A stretch of 64,000 nucleotides of DNA, taken from an uncultured Eubacteriales bacterium (GTDB taxonomy: Bacteria > Bacillota > Clostridia > Oscillospirales > CAG-272). The position numbers and the translations under genes are program-made. Numbering within the stretch: position 1 is the stretch's first letter; each line of letters opens with the position of its first letter. The DNA is taken from contig CAKROZ010000006.1 in NCBI GenBank assembly GCA_934373635.1, forward strand, positions 1-64,000, given 5' to 3'. Positions 40,732 to 48,603 of this stretch are shown piece by piece. The notes below the pieces were generated by a model. The model saw only the letters and a program-made list of their open reading frames with translations. It did no database searches and was not told the DNA's origin.

Positions 40732-41901
40732 TTATTCTTTTTCCACGCGCTCGGCGAAGGTATCGGGGTGTGCGGGGTCGAAAGGCTCGTTCGCCCACAT
40801 GAGGGTGACGAGATCCTCGGTGTCCGAAAGGTTGATGATATTGTGTGTATAGCCCGGAAGCATATGCACCGCCTCGATCTTCTCACCCGAGACCTCAAAT
40901 TTCAGCACCTCGTCGCTCCCGATCTTCCGCTCCTCGATAAGGGCATGTCCCGAGACGACAATGAAAAATTCCCACTTGGAATTGTGCCAATGCTCTCCCT
41001 TGGTGATCGACGGTTTCGAAACGTTCACCGAGAATTGTCCCGCGTCCGCGGTGCGCAAAAGCTCGGTAAAGCTCCCGCGCCCGTCGACATTCATTTTCAG
41101 CGGGAAAGCGACCTTCTCGGGCGGGAGATAGGAAAGATAGGTGGAGTAGAGCTTCTTTTCAAAGGAGCCCGCGGGAATCTTCGGCATATTGAGCGTCTTC
41201 GGTTGTTCGGTAAACGCGGTGAGACGGTCGACGATCTCACCGAGGGTGACGCGATGGGTCACGGGCACGGTCGCGAAGGTCTTCCCCTCCTCCGTCACCG
41301 TATGCTCTTCCCCCTTCAATGCGAGAAGCAGCTCGTCGACGAGATCGTCGATATAGAGAAGCTCGAGCGTCACGGTCGGGTCGTTGACGCGGATCGGAAG
41401 GTCATGCGAAAGATTATAACAGAAGGTAGCGATCACGCTGTTGTAATTCGGACGGCACCACTTTCCGAAAAGATTCGGGAAGCGGTAGACGAGCACCTTT
41501 GCCCCCGTCTCCCGTCCGTAGGCGAAGACGAGATCCTCTCCCGCCCGCTTAGACCTTCCGTACGGATTGTCGAGGCGCGCCTGAATCGAAGAGGAGATCA
41601 TGACGGGCGCGCGGTTGTGATATTTTTTCAGCGTATTGAGAAGCGTCGAGGTAAACCCGAAGTTCCCCCGCATGAAGTCTTCCTCCTTCTCGGGGCGGTT
41701 CACCCCCGCCAAATGGAAGACGAAATCCGCGTCGCGGCAATAGCCGTCGAGAAGCGCGGGATCGGTATCGAGGTCGTAGGGAAAGATGTCGAGATCGGAA
41801 GTAATCCCGCGTGTACGATCTTTGCCGTCACGGATATTTTCGAGTGCGGCGACAAGATTTTTCCCGACAAAGCCTTTGGCTCCCGTCACAAGAATGTTCA
41901 T
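40732..41901 (-). CDS. CapF/FnlB-like UDP-sugar epimerase-reductase
   Basis: Bifunctional enzyme of UDP-L-FucNAc synthesis: an N-terminal extended SDR (ILVTGAKGFVGKNLVAAL, FHLAGVNRPEKEEDF, NPYGRSKRAGEDLVF) and a C-terminal cupin (GEHWHNSKWEFFIVVSGHALIEER, MLPGYTHNIINLSD). In Staphylococcus CapF this two-domain layout reduces and epimerises the 4-keto intermediate. The 389-residue length fits. The 4,6-dehydratase CapE that begins the pathway is not in the window. It lies 30 bp after queG and 17 bp before the 2-epimerase gene. Confidence 0.87.
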   Translation of the reverse strand: MNILVTGAKGFVGKNLVAALENIRDGKDRTRGITSDLDIFPYDLDTDPALLDGYCRDADFVFHLAGVNRPEKEEDFMRGNFGFTSTLLNTLKKYHNRAPVMISSSIQARLDNPYGRSKRAGEDLVFAYGRETGAKVLVYRFPNLFGKWCRPNYNSVIATFCYNLSHDLPIRVNDPTVTLELLYIDDLVDELLLALKGEEHTVTEEGKTFATVPVTHRVTLGEIVDRLTAFTEQPKTLNMPKIPAGSFEKKLYSTYLSYLPPEKVAFPLKMNVDGRGSFTELLRTADAGQFSVNVSKPSITKGEHWHNSKWEFFIVVSGHALIEERKIGSDEVLKFEVSGEKIEAVHMLPGYTHNIINLSDTEDLVTLMWANEPFDPAHPDTFAERVEKE

Positions 41902-41931
41902 AAAAACCTCACTTATTGTAAATCATTGTTG

Positions 41932-42744
41932 TCATTTATCAAACCCAAGCGCATCGAGATTGCGCTCTACCACCCGTCTGCCGCGCCACGCGAAGGCGCG
42001 CTCGCGAAAGGCTTTTTCATCCATCGCGTCGAGGATTTCGCGGGAGAGATGCGGAATTCTTTCTTCGCGGAAAAAGGGGATCGGCGTCGGCTTCGGCGCT
42101 TTGTTATGCGGGCAGACGCTCTGGCAGAGGTCGCAACCCCATACGGTGCGGTACTGTCTCATCATGGCGATCTCGTCCTCGGTCAGCTCACCCTTTCTCT
42201 GTGTGACGGCGGAAAGGCAGTCCTCCCCCTCCCCGCGCAAAATTCCCGTCGGGCAGGCACGGCGGCAGGCACCGCAACCCTCGCAACGGACAAGCGCTTT
42301 CGGCGGGATCGCGCCGAGTGCCTCGGGGGGAATGTCGGTCAGGATATCCGCGATAAAAACATAGGTGCCGTACTCCTCCTCGATCAGAAGCCCGTTGTCG
42401 CCGAGGATCCCGAGCCCGGCGGCAAGCGCCGCATGCCGCTCGTCGATCGGCGAAGAATCGCCGAAACCGGCGCTGTGAGACCCCGGGAAACCTGCCGAAA
42501 GGCGGGCGATCAGGCGCCCCGTGACCTCACGGATGGCGATGTGATAATCCCTTGCGGCGGCATAGACGGAGAGGTTGTCCGTCTCCCCGGCGTAATACGG
42601 CAGGAGAAAGACGAGAACGCTCTTCGGAGAAAGCGAGGTACGGGCGAGAATATGGGGCGCGATCACGCGCACGTCGGAAAAGGAAAGCACCTCGGCGCAC
42701 TCGATCCCCTCTTCCCTGAAAAAAGCGCGAATTTCTTCTTTCAT
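41932..42744 (-). CDS. queG: QueG-like epoxyqueuosine reductase
   Basis: Cobalamin and [4Fe-4S] enzyme catalysing the last step of queuosine synthesis in tRNA. The 270-residue protein has the QueG N-terminal domain (LSPKSVLVFLLPYY, DYHIAIREVTGRLIARL, DERHAALAAGLGILGDNGLLI) and two cluster motifs CEGCGACRRACPTGIL and CDLCQSVCPHN. It is shorter than E. coli QueG and lacks the HEAT-repeat tail, as in many Firmicutes. queT at 47502 supports queuosine use by this organism. Own promoter at 42772-42800; probably cotranscribed with the two sugar-nucleotide genes. Confidence 0.88.
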   Translation of the reverse strand: MKEEIRAFFREEGIECAEVLSFSDVRVIAPHILARTSLSPKSVLVFLLPYYAGETDNLSVYAAARDYHIAIREVTGRLIARLSAGFPGSHSAGFGDSSPIDERHAALAAGLGILGDNGLLIEEEYGTYVFIADILTDIPPEALGAIPPKALVRCEGCGACRRACPTGILRGEGEDCLSAVTQRKGELTEDEIAMMRQYRTVWGCDLCQSVCPHNKAPKPTPIPFFREERIPHLSREILDAMDEKAFRERAFAWRGRRVVERNLDALGFDK

Positions 42745-42771
42745 TCCGTCCTCCCGACTGTTTTTTCTCCT

Positions 42772-42800
42772 ATTATATCGCATTTCGGCGCAAATTGCAA
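42772..42800 (-). promoter_or_regulatory. queG promoter
   Basis: Minus strand: TTGCAA (42795-42800), 17-bp spacer, TATAAT (42772-42777). Confidence 0.75.
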
Positions 42801-42808
42801 GATATTTC

Positions 42809-42837
42809 TTGACTTTCCCTTCTTTTGCGTGTATAAT
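42809..42837 (+). promoter_or_regulatory. plsY promoter
   Basis: TTGACT (42809-42814), 17-bp spacer, TATAAT (42832-42837), divergent from the queG promoter with eight bases between the -35 boxes. Confidence 0.8.
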
Positions 42838-42889
42838 TTACTGTATGGGCGTCAAACGACCCCGAAATCCCTACCGAAAGGATAACCAT

Positions 42890-43675
42890 ATGTATTCTCT
42901 GAACGTCGGCGGGCTTTTCACCTACCTTCTGAACGTGTGGCAGATCACTGCCGAGGCGAAGCCCGTTCTTTACTATGTGCTTCTGCTCTCTCTTCTGTTT
43001 GTCACCATTGCTTCGGGATACCTGCTCGGCAGTATCAATCCCTCCATCATTCTTTCCAAGGTCTTCTATCACGACGACATCCGCTCTCACGGCAGCGGAA
43101 ATGCGGGAATGACGAATGTCATGCGCACCTACGGGAAAAAGGCGGCGCTCTTCACCCTCGCGGGCGATACGGTCAAGACGGGACTTGCCGTCCTGATCGG
43201 CGGAGTGCTCTTCGGCTTCGGTTATGTCGGCGGCATCGCGACTTCGGCGGGTCCGTACCTTGCGGGACTCTTTGCCGTCGTCGGGCACATCTACCCCGTG
43301 TATTACCGGATGAAGGGGGGCAAGGGCGTGCTCGTCACGGCGACGATGGCGCTGATCCTCACCCCGATTCCCTTTGTCATTCTCTTTTTGCTCTTTGCGG
43401 GCGTGCTCGCGTTGAGCAAATATGTCTCGCTCGCGTCGGTCAGTGTCGCGGTCATGTACCCCGTTACCGTCTACGGCACCTTTAAGGTAATGTTCGCGGG
43501 GAGTCCGATGCCCGGGCTGATCGCGATTTCCACCATTCTGATCGCCTGTCTGATCGTCTACTCGCACCGCGGCAATCTTCGGCGCATCTCCGACCGCACC
43601 GAGAGAAAGTTCAGCTTCGGCAAGAAAAAGGAAGAAGAGGACGGCGAGAGCCGCACGGACGATCATGAGTCTTGA
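42890..43675 (+). CDS. plsY: Acyl-phosphate:glycerol-3-phosphate acyltransferase PlsY
   Basis: Integral membrane acyltransferase that makes lysophosphatidic acid from acyl-phosphate, the first step of phospholipid synthesis. The 261-residue protein has the family loops YLLGSINPSIIL, HGSGNAGMTNVMRTYGKKAALFTLAGDTVK, and VGHIYPVYYRMKGGKGVL. It is longer than the usual ~200 residues: an N-terminal extension of about 30 residues and a charged C-terminal tail of about 25 (FSFGKKKEEEDGESRTDDHES) are additional. GAAAGGATAACC precedes the ATG. The end overlaps the next gene by 11 bases. Confidence 0.95.
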   Translation: MYSLNVGGLFTYLLNVWQITAEAKPVLYYVLLLSLLFVTIASGYLLGSINPSIILSKVFYHDDIRSHGSGNAGMTNVMRTYGKKAALFTLAGDTVKTGLAVLIGGVLFGFGYVGGIATSAGPYLAGLFAVVGHIYPVYYRMKGGKGVLVTATMALILTPIPFVILFLLFAGVLALSKYVSLASVSVAVMYPVTVYGTFKVMFAGSPMPGLIAISTILIACLIVYSHRGNLRRISDRTERKFSFGKKKEEEDGESRTDDHES

Positions 43676-44831
43676 TTTTGCCTCCCTCGTCCTCGCGGTG
43701 TTCCGCAAGGAAGCCTTGCGCCGCCTCGTCTTTTCCCGTCCCGAGACGGGAGAGGTACCGAAGGTATCGGGCAGACTCTGCGCACACCGCGGACGGCGCA
43801 TCCTCGCACTCGAGGAGACACGGGGCGACACGGTTGCACAACGAAACATCAAGGAAGAGGATGTCGAGACGGAAGTGCGCGGACTGCTCGCGCTCTACCG
43901 CCAATGCAACCTTCTGACACCCCTCGGCGACGCAGAATACAAGCGCGCGAAGGACGGCGACGTCACGCTCCTCGGGGCGGACAAGCTTGCCCGCCGTCTT
44001 GCGGGAGAGACGCCCGCCTTCGTCAGCGCCGTGGAGACGCTCGACAAGCAAAAGAATTACATTTTAAGCGGAAGCGAGCCTTTTCTCCTCGCCCTCGGCA
44101 TCAGCGATAAAAACGGACGCGTCCACGACAAGATGCAGGGGAAGTTCCGTCAGATTCAGCGCTTTCTCGAGCAGATCGAGGAAATCTATCCGCACCTGCC
44201 CGAAACGGGAGTGCTCACGGTCTACGACCTCTGCTGCGGGAAGAGCTATCTTTCCTTCGCCGTCTATGCCTACCTGACCGTCAACAAGGGGCGGGAGGTC
44301 GACATGCTCGCCATGGACAGAAAACGGGACGTGATCGCGTATTGCGAGCGCTGTGCCGCTTCTCTTTCCTATCGCGGGATGCGCTTTCTCGTCGGGGATA
44401 TCCGCGACCTGCCGAAAGAGGGGCGCGTCGATCTTGTCATTTCCCTTCACGCCTGTGACATTGCGACGGACATCGTGCTCGACACCGCCGCCCGTCTTCG
44501 CGCGACGGTCATTCTTTCGACCCCTTGCTGTCATCGATACCTTTCGACGCGGCTTGCGGCTCCGTCGCTCTCCTTTGTGACGCGCTTTCCGCATCTGCGC
44601 GGCAAGCTCGCCGAGGTACTGACCGACGCGCTCCGCCTGTCAAAACTCGAAGCGGAGGGTTACCGCGTCTCGGCAGTCGAGCTGACCGACCCCGAAGACA
44701 CGCCGAAGAACACGCTTCTTCGCGCCGTGCTCCGCACGGCACCCGACCCGAAGGCGAAAGCCGCTTATGAAGAGCAGCTTGAATTCCTGCTCGGAGACGG
44801 GAAGGATTCGTATTTATCTGGAATTTTGTAA
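43665..44831 (+). CDS. SAM-dependent methyltransferase (Methyltransf_32 type)
   Basis: The 388-residue protein has a central class I methyltransferase core: LTVYDLCCGKSYLSFAVYAYL (SAM loop), VDMLAMDRKRDVIAYCERCA, GDIRDLPKEGRVDLVISLHACDIATDIVLDTAARL and ILSTPCCHRYLS. The SLHACDxATD and PCCH motifs are typical of the METTL25/RRNAD1-like group (PF13679), which includes RNA methyltransferases. The N-terminal ~150 residues are an extra domain containing a conserved GDTVAQRNI. Substrate unknown. It is translationally coupled to plsY. Confidence 0.82.
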   Translation: MSLDFASLVLAVFRKEALRRLVFSRPETGEVPKVSGRLCAHRGRRILALEETRGDTVAQRNIKEEDVETEVRGLLALYRQCNLLTPLGDAEYKRAKDGDVTLLGADKLARRLAGETPAFVSAVETLDKQKNYILSGSEPFLLALGISDKNGRVHDKMQGKFRQIQRFLEQIEEIYPHLPETGVLTVYDLCCGKSYLSFAVYAYLTVNKGREVDMLAMDRKRDVIAYCERCAASLSYRGMRFLVGDIRDLPKEGRVDLVISLHACDIATDIVLDTAARLRATVILSTPCCHRYLSTRLAAPSLSFVTRFPHLRGKLAEVLTDALRLSKLEAEGYRVSAVELTDPEDTPKNTLLRAVLRTAPDPKAKAAYEEQLEFLLGDGKDSYLSGIL

Positions 44832-44855
44832 ATATTTCTTTTCAAAAGAGGATTT

Positions 44856-45329
44856 ATGACGATCACTTTCTCTTCCGATTCAACCGAAATGACGGAAACT
44901 ATCGGGGCGGAGCTTTCCTCCTCTCTCGACAAGGCGCATATCCGCCGCATGATGATCGCGCTCGACGGCGAGATGGGCGTCGGAAAGACTGCATTCACCC
45001 GCGGCTTTTGCCGTGCGCTCGGGATCCATGCGGTGAAGAGCCCGACCTACACCGTCGTCAACGAATATCGCGATGGGACGCTCCCTGTCTTCCATTTCGA
45101 TATGTACCGTCTCTCGGACGAGGACGATCTTCTTTCCGTCGGATATGAAGAATATCTCGCGCACGACGGATATCTGCTCGCGGAATGGTCGGAGCGCGCC
45201 GGCGGGTTGCTTCCCGACGAGCGTATCACCGTGACGATCTCGCGCACCGACACCGAGACGGGACGGAAGATCGACATCGAGGTTCCCACCCCGCTTGCAG
45301 ACCGTCTGCACTTTCACGCAAAGGAGTAA
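44856..45329 (+). CDS. tsaE: tRNA threonylcarbamoyladenosine synthesis ATPase TsaE
   Basis: P-loop ATPase of the complex that adds threonylcarbamoyl to A37 of tRNAs reading ANN codons. The 157-residue protein shows the Walker A LDGEMGVGKTAFTRGFCRALGI (about 35-56), SPTYTVVNEY, FHFDMYRL and LAEWSERAGGLLP, all typical of TsaE. AGAGGATTT precedes the ATG. tsaB follows with two bases between stop and start, giving the usual tsaE-tsaB pair; tsaD is not in the window. Confidence 0.95.
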   Translation: MTITFSSDSTEMTETIGAELSSSLDKAHIRRMMIALDGEMGVGKTAFTRGFCRALGIHAVKSPTYTVVNEYRDGTLPVFHFDMYRLSDEDDLLSVGYEEYLAHDGYLLAEWSERAGGLLPDERITVTISRTDTETGRKIDIEVPTPLADRLHFHAKE

Positions 45330-45331
45330 TC

Positions 45332-46042
45332 ATGTACATTCTCGCTTTTGACAGTACGGCGAAGGTCGCCTCCGCCGCCATCCTATCGGACGACCGCGCC
45401 GTCGCCTCCTATCAGATCAATGCGGGGCGAACGCAGAGCGAGCTGCTTTTGCCGATGGCGGAGCACATGCTCGCGTCCCTGTCCCTCGGCTTCTCGGACA
45501 TCGGGCTGTTCGCCGTCTCGGCGGGTCCCGGTTCCTTCACGGGGGTGCGCATCGGCGCCGCGCTCGTGAAGGGGCTTGCCTTCGGGCACGGGGTTCCCTG
45601 CGTCGGCGTTTCCACGCTCGAGGCGCTCGCGGAGAATCTTGCGGGACTGCCGGGGCTTCTGCTCCCCGTCATGGATGCGCGGCGTGCGCAGGTCTACACC
45701 GCGACCTTCCGCTCGCAGGACGGGATCCCCGTCAGGCTCTCCCCCGACCGTGCCGTCGCGATCGACGCGCTCGTCGAGGAGCTTCGCGGCACGACGGAGG
45801 CGGTCTATCCCGTCGGTGACGGCGCCGCGGCGGTGCTTTCGGCGCTCCGAGCGGCGAATCTCCCCGCCATCCCTCCCCCGACCGTTCTTGCGGAGGAAAA
45901 TGCCGTCTCGGTCGGGCGTGTTGCCTACCGCAGCTACCTTGCGGGGCACTATGTCGACGATGAGGCACTTCGTCCCGTATATTTGAGGCTCCCGCAAGCG
46001 GAGCGTGAACGGCTCGAAAAAGAGAAAAGCGCGTTGTCTTAA
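45332..46042 (+). CDS. tsaB: tRNA threonylcarbamoyladenosine synthesis protein TsaB
   Basis: Scaffold partner of TsaD and TsaE in t6A formation, an ASKHA-fold protein without activity of its own. The 236-residue protein begins MYILAFDSTAKVASAAILSD, and has the family signatures RTQSELLLPMAEHML, FAVSAGPGSFTGVRIGAALVKGLAFG, GVSTLEALAEN and PVMDARRAQVYTATF. AAGGAG precedes the ATG at 45332. An earlier in-frame start lies within tsaE and is unsupported. Confidence 0.94.
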   Translation: MYILAFDSTAKVASAAILSDDRAVASYQINAGRTQSELLLPMAEHMLASLSLGFSDIGLFAVSAGPGSFTGVRIGAALVKGLAFGHGVPCVGVSTLEALAENLAGLPGLLLPVMDARRAQVYTATFRSQDGIPVRLSPDRAVAIDALVEELRGTTEAVYPVGDGAAAVLSALRAANLPAIPPPTVLAEENAVSVGRVAYRSYLAGHYVDDEALRPVYLRLPQAERERLEKEKSALS

Positions 46043-46073
46043 CACGCTTTCAAAAATCATTCCGTCCGTCTCC

Positions 46074-46185
46074 GGGCTTTCGAAGCCTCGGTTTTTCAAG
46101 GCTTCGGGCTTTCATGGCTTCGGGCCTTCAAGGCTCCGAGTTTTCAAGGCTCCGAGTTTTCAAGGCTTCGGGCTTTCATGGCTAT
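46074..46185. repeat. Tandem 16-18 bp minisatellite between tsaB and rpiB
   Basis: Six to seven degenerate copies of TTTTCAAGGCTTCGGG and variants (TTTCATGGCTTCGGGCC, TTCAAGGCTCCGAG), reaching to about 30 bp before rpiB. An open frame runs through but only because the unit is not interrupted by stops. It may be variable in copy number between strains. Confidence 0.75.
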
Positions 46186-46218
46186 TTTTTGAAAAAACTA
46201 TATACAGAAAGGCATCCC

Positions 46219-46674
46219 ATGGAAAAACGCAACATCTTTATCGGCGCGGACAGCGCAGGCTACCGTCTCAAGGAGGAGCTGAAAGCTCACCTCATCGAAC
46301 AGGGCTACAAGGTCACCGACTGCGGCACGGACTCCGAAGCCTCCTGCCATTACCCCGTCTTCGCCTCCGCGGTGGCGGAAAACGTACAGAAGGCACCCGA
46401 CAAGGCCTTCGGAATCCTCGTCTGCGGGACGGGCATCGGCATGTCGATGTGCGCCAACAAATTCAACGGTGTGCGCGCCGCCGTCTGCGGCGACACCTAT
46501 TCGGCGAAAATGACCCGCCGCCACAATGACGCAAACGTGCTCTGTCTCGGTGCCCGCGTGATCGGCTCCTGCCTCGCGCTCGATATTCTCGACACGTTCC
46601 TCGAAAACGACTATGAGGGCGGAAGACACGCCATCCGCGTCGCGATGATGGAAGAGATCGAAAAGAAGCAGTAA
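46219..46674 (+). CDS. rpiB: Ribose 5-phosphate isomerase B
   Basis: Interconverts ribose 5-phosphate and ribulose 5-phosphate. The 151-residue protein starts MEKRNIFIGADSAGYRLKEELKAHL and has DCGTDSEASCHYPVFASAVAENV, the catalytic-site CGTGIGMSMCANKFNGVRAA, and RRHNDANVLCLGARVIG. Normal length for the LacAB/RpiB family. AGAAAGGCATCCC precedes the ATG. Together with rpe near the left end it covers the isomerase steps of the pentose phosphate pathway. Confidence 0.95.
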   Translation: MEKRNIFIGADSAGYRLKEELKAHLIEQGYKVTDCGTDSEASCHYPVFASAVAENVQKAPDKAFGILVCGTGIGMSMCANKFNGVRAAVCGDTYSAKMTRRHNDANVLCLGARVIGSCLALDILDTFLENDYEGGRHAIRVAMMEEIEKKQ

Positions 46675-46685
46675 ACACCGAGGGG

Positions 46686-47285
46686 TCAGTTCTCCGCCGC
46701 GAGTGCGGCAAAGCGCGAGATCGCGTTTCTCTCGGCAAGACAGGTGCCGTGCTCCCGTATGTAATCGGCGAGCGTTGCCGGTACGGATTCTCCGTATTCA
46801 AGCAGACGGGACGCCCCGTCGACGCCTTCGTTCTTTCCACCGCGTTCCTCGACGAGCAGATAATACCGTCCGTCATCCGCGAAATAGGCATCGCTTTCCC
46901 TAACGGAGGGCGCGCCCGCGACCGCGCGCGATGCGAGGATCAGATCGGCAACTCTTCCGAACGCGTACACGCCGCGTCTCGCCGCGAGCATCGTCACTCG
47001 ATTGGATTTTGCGATGGTCTTTTCGGCAAGCGGCGGGATCAACCCGAGCTTCGTCACGAACAGCTCACACCCCCCGTCTCTCGACGGGTAGAGCTGGATC
47101 AGGACCTTATCGCTCGCCGCGTCGAAGCCCGTGCGGTGCTTTGCCTCGTCGAGGATCTCCCAAAACGCGCGGCGCGTCTCGGTATTGTCGTAATCCACCT
47201 TTTCGGCATTCAGATCGTACCGTCGCATATCCTCTTCGGTCAGCATGACCTTCAATTTGGAATCGCTGATGAAAAGCAGTTCCAT
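46686..47285 (-). CDS. mecA: MecA-family ClpC adaptor protein
   Basis: Adaptor that presents substrates to the ClpCP protease; in Bacillus it controls competence and sporulation regulators. The 199-residue protein has the N-terminal MELLFISDSKLKVMLTEEDMRRYDLNAEKVDYDNTETRRAFWEILDEAKHRTGFDAASDKVLIQLYPSRDGGCELFVTKL segment typical of MecA/YpbH. A variable linker and a C-terminal domain (YYLLVEERG ... LLEYGESVPATLADYIREHGTCL) follow. GGGAGGGG precedes the ATG. It is divergent from queT; a TATAAT lies just upstream (about 47319-47324, minus strand). Confidence 0.9.
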   Translation of the reverse strand: MELLFISDSKLKVMLTEEDMRRYDLNAEKVDYDNTETRRAFWEILDEAKHRTGFDAASDKVLIQLYPSRDGGCELFVTKLGLIPPLAEKTIAKSNRVTMLAARRGVYAFGRVADLILASRAVAGAPSVRESDAYFADDGRYYLLVEERGGKNEGVDGASRLLEYGESVPATLADYIREHGTCLAERNAISRFAALAAEN

Positions 47286-47400
47286 ACCTACCCCTCCCGT
47301 CCCGTCCGACTTCTCTTTTTCATTATACAGCATCCTGCGGATTTTTGCTACCTCCGCTTTCTTGCAGACGGGGGAGATTCGGGAAAAAATCGTGGTTCGC

Positions 47401-47495
47401 TCCCGCCGTGCGGTAAGGCGGGATAAATTTTCCGGTGAGTTCGCGACCATCCTCACCGCGCCCGACTTCGGGCAAAACAATAAAACTATGGAGAG
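47401..47495 (+). promoter_or_regulatory. Structured leader of queT, possible queuosine-precursor riboswitch
   Basis: Three hairpins precede queT: TCCCGCC/GGCGGGA (47401-47423), GGTGAG/CTCACC (about 47434-47458) and GCCCG/CGGGC (about 47460-47473), followed by AAAACAATAAAACTATGGAG with the ribosome-binding site. CGG in the first loop could pair with CCG at about 47432-47434. QueT genes are often under preQ1 riboswitches, but the known conserved nucleotides of preQ1-I are not all present, so the class is uncertain. Confidence 0.35.
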
Positions 47496-47501
47496 TATTT
47501 C

Positions 47502-47990
47502 ATGAAAATGCAAACAAAACAACTCACGCGCGCGGGTTTGATCGCGGCGCTCTACGTCGTTCTGACCTATCTTTCTTTTCTCGTCGGACTTTCCTCCGGG
47601 GCAATCCAATTCCGAATTTCCGAGGCGCTCTGCGTGCTTCCCGCCTTTTTCCCCGAGGCGATCCCCGCATTGTTCATTGGGTGCGCGCTCGCCAATCTTC
47701 TGACCGGCTCCGCGGTCTGGGACATTATCTTCGGCTCGATCGCGACCCTCATCGGCGCCTTCGGCACGTATCTTTTACGGAATGTCAAAAAGAAGTGGCT
47801 CCTCCCCCTCCCGACCGTGCTTGCGAACATGCTGATCGTCCCCGCCGTCATCATTCTGTGTGCAGGCGCCGAGGAGAGTTTTGCCTCTTACCCGTACTTC
47901 GCGCTGACCGTCGGGCTTGGCGAAGTGGTCACCGCGGGCGTGCTCGGCACATTGCTTTTTTATGCGACGGAAAGAGCCTTGAAAAGATGA
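47502..47990 (+). CDS. queT: QueT-type queuosine-precursor transporter
   Basis: Substrate-binding (S) component of an energy-coupling factor transporter, predicted to import preQ0/preQ1 or related bases. The 162-residue protein has five to six membrane helices and the family signature IQFRISEALCVLPAFFPEAIPALFIGCALANLLTG, then IFGSIATLIGAFGTYLL and ALTVGLGEVVTAG. GGAGAG precedes the ATG. With queG it indicates salvage of queuosine precursors, not de novo synthesis, at least as far as this window shows. Confidence 0.9.
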   Translation: MKMQTKQLTRAGLIAALYVVLTYLSFLVGLSSGAIQFRISEALCVLPAFFPEAIPALFIGCALANLLTGSAVWDIIFGSIATLIGAFGTYLLRNVKKKWLLPLPTVLANMLIVPAVIILCAGAEESFASYPYFALTVGLGEVVTAGVLGTLLFYATERALKR

Positions 47991-48129
47991 ACGTTGCCCC
48001 TTCACCTGTCCCCATCAGATGTTTTACATTGAATCAAAGGGGCTTTCGCAAAAAGTATTTCAAATACCGAAAAACGGCAGTCTTTCATCGTGAAGAACTC
48101 GTTTTTGATATTTTCAGCGCAAGTGTTAT

Positions 48130-48453
48130 CTAACTGTGTTCTCGGACTTGACATATTCGCACTCGCTTTCTTTCCGATTCTTGAAGAAAATTTCGTAAAA
48201 GTTCGTTTTCCATTTCAAGACGCTTAACCTTTTTCTCCAAATCTTCCGGTTTATTTATCGGACGTCCTTTTTTCAAAGGAGCATTTTTTCGAAGATTGAC
48301 CTCGCTTCTATGTCCACACCACGAATGTATCGTATATCTGCTTATTCCATATTTCCTGTTTAACAAGCGTTGTGCAGCTCCTTCGTTATATTCCTTCCCT
48401 ATTTGCTCCTTTATTGATTCCGCATACTGCTTTTGCCCCTTTCTGTTTCCCAT
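48130..48453 (-). CDS. IS3-family transposase OrfA (partial element)
   Basis: DNA-binding subunit of an IS3-type transposase. The 107-residue product has a helix-turn-helix (LLNRKYGISRYTIHSWCG) and a leucine zipper (DLEKKVKRLEMENELLRNFLQE), the site where orfA normally frameshifts into orfB. The frame ends after VRICQVREHS, where similarity to the other copy (33.6 kb) stops, so orfB is missing and the element is dead. Confidence 0.8.
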   Translation of the reverse strand: MGNRKGQKQYAESIKEQIGKEYNEGAAQRLLNRKYGISRYTIHSWCGHRSEVNLRKNAPLKKGRPINKPEDLEKKVKRLEMENELLRNFLQESERKRVRICQVREHS

Positions 48454-48536
48454 GCAAAAAACCCCTGTAGTAGATATCTATATTCTACTACAGGGGGCTT
48501 TTTATTTCAATGTCCGTTTTTACGGGTGGCAGTTCA
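48150..48536 (-). mobile_element. Truncated IS3-family insertion sequence
   Basis: The outer end at 48536 reads TGAACTGCCACCCGTAAAAA on the minus strand, matching the end of the remnant at 33532, and carries the same kind of protecting hairpin just inside (CCCCCTGTAGTAGAATA ... TCTACTACAGGGG, about 48465-48498). Only orfA remains. The two remnants are distinct copies of one IS group. Confidence 0.8.
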
Positions 48537-48603
48537 CCTTCTATACTGAATAACCGCTTTTCTTGTCTTTCGGGATTTCCTTAATGCTACAACCCCGTTA
48601 AAG

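Noticed and set aside
47401..47495. A firm call of a preQ1-I riboswitch before queT
   Set aside because: The stem, loop and A-rich tail are suggestive, but the conserved ligand-contacting C before the 3' strand of the first stem is not found. It is listed only as a structured leader.
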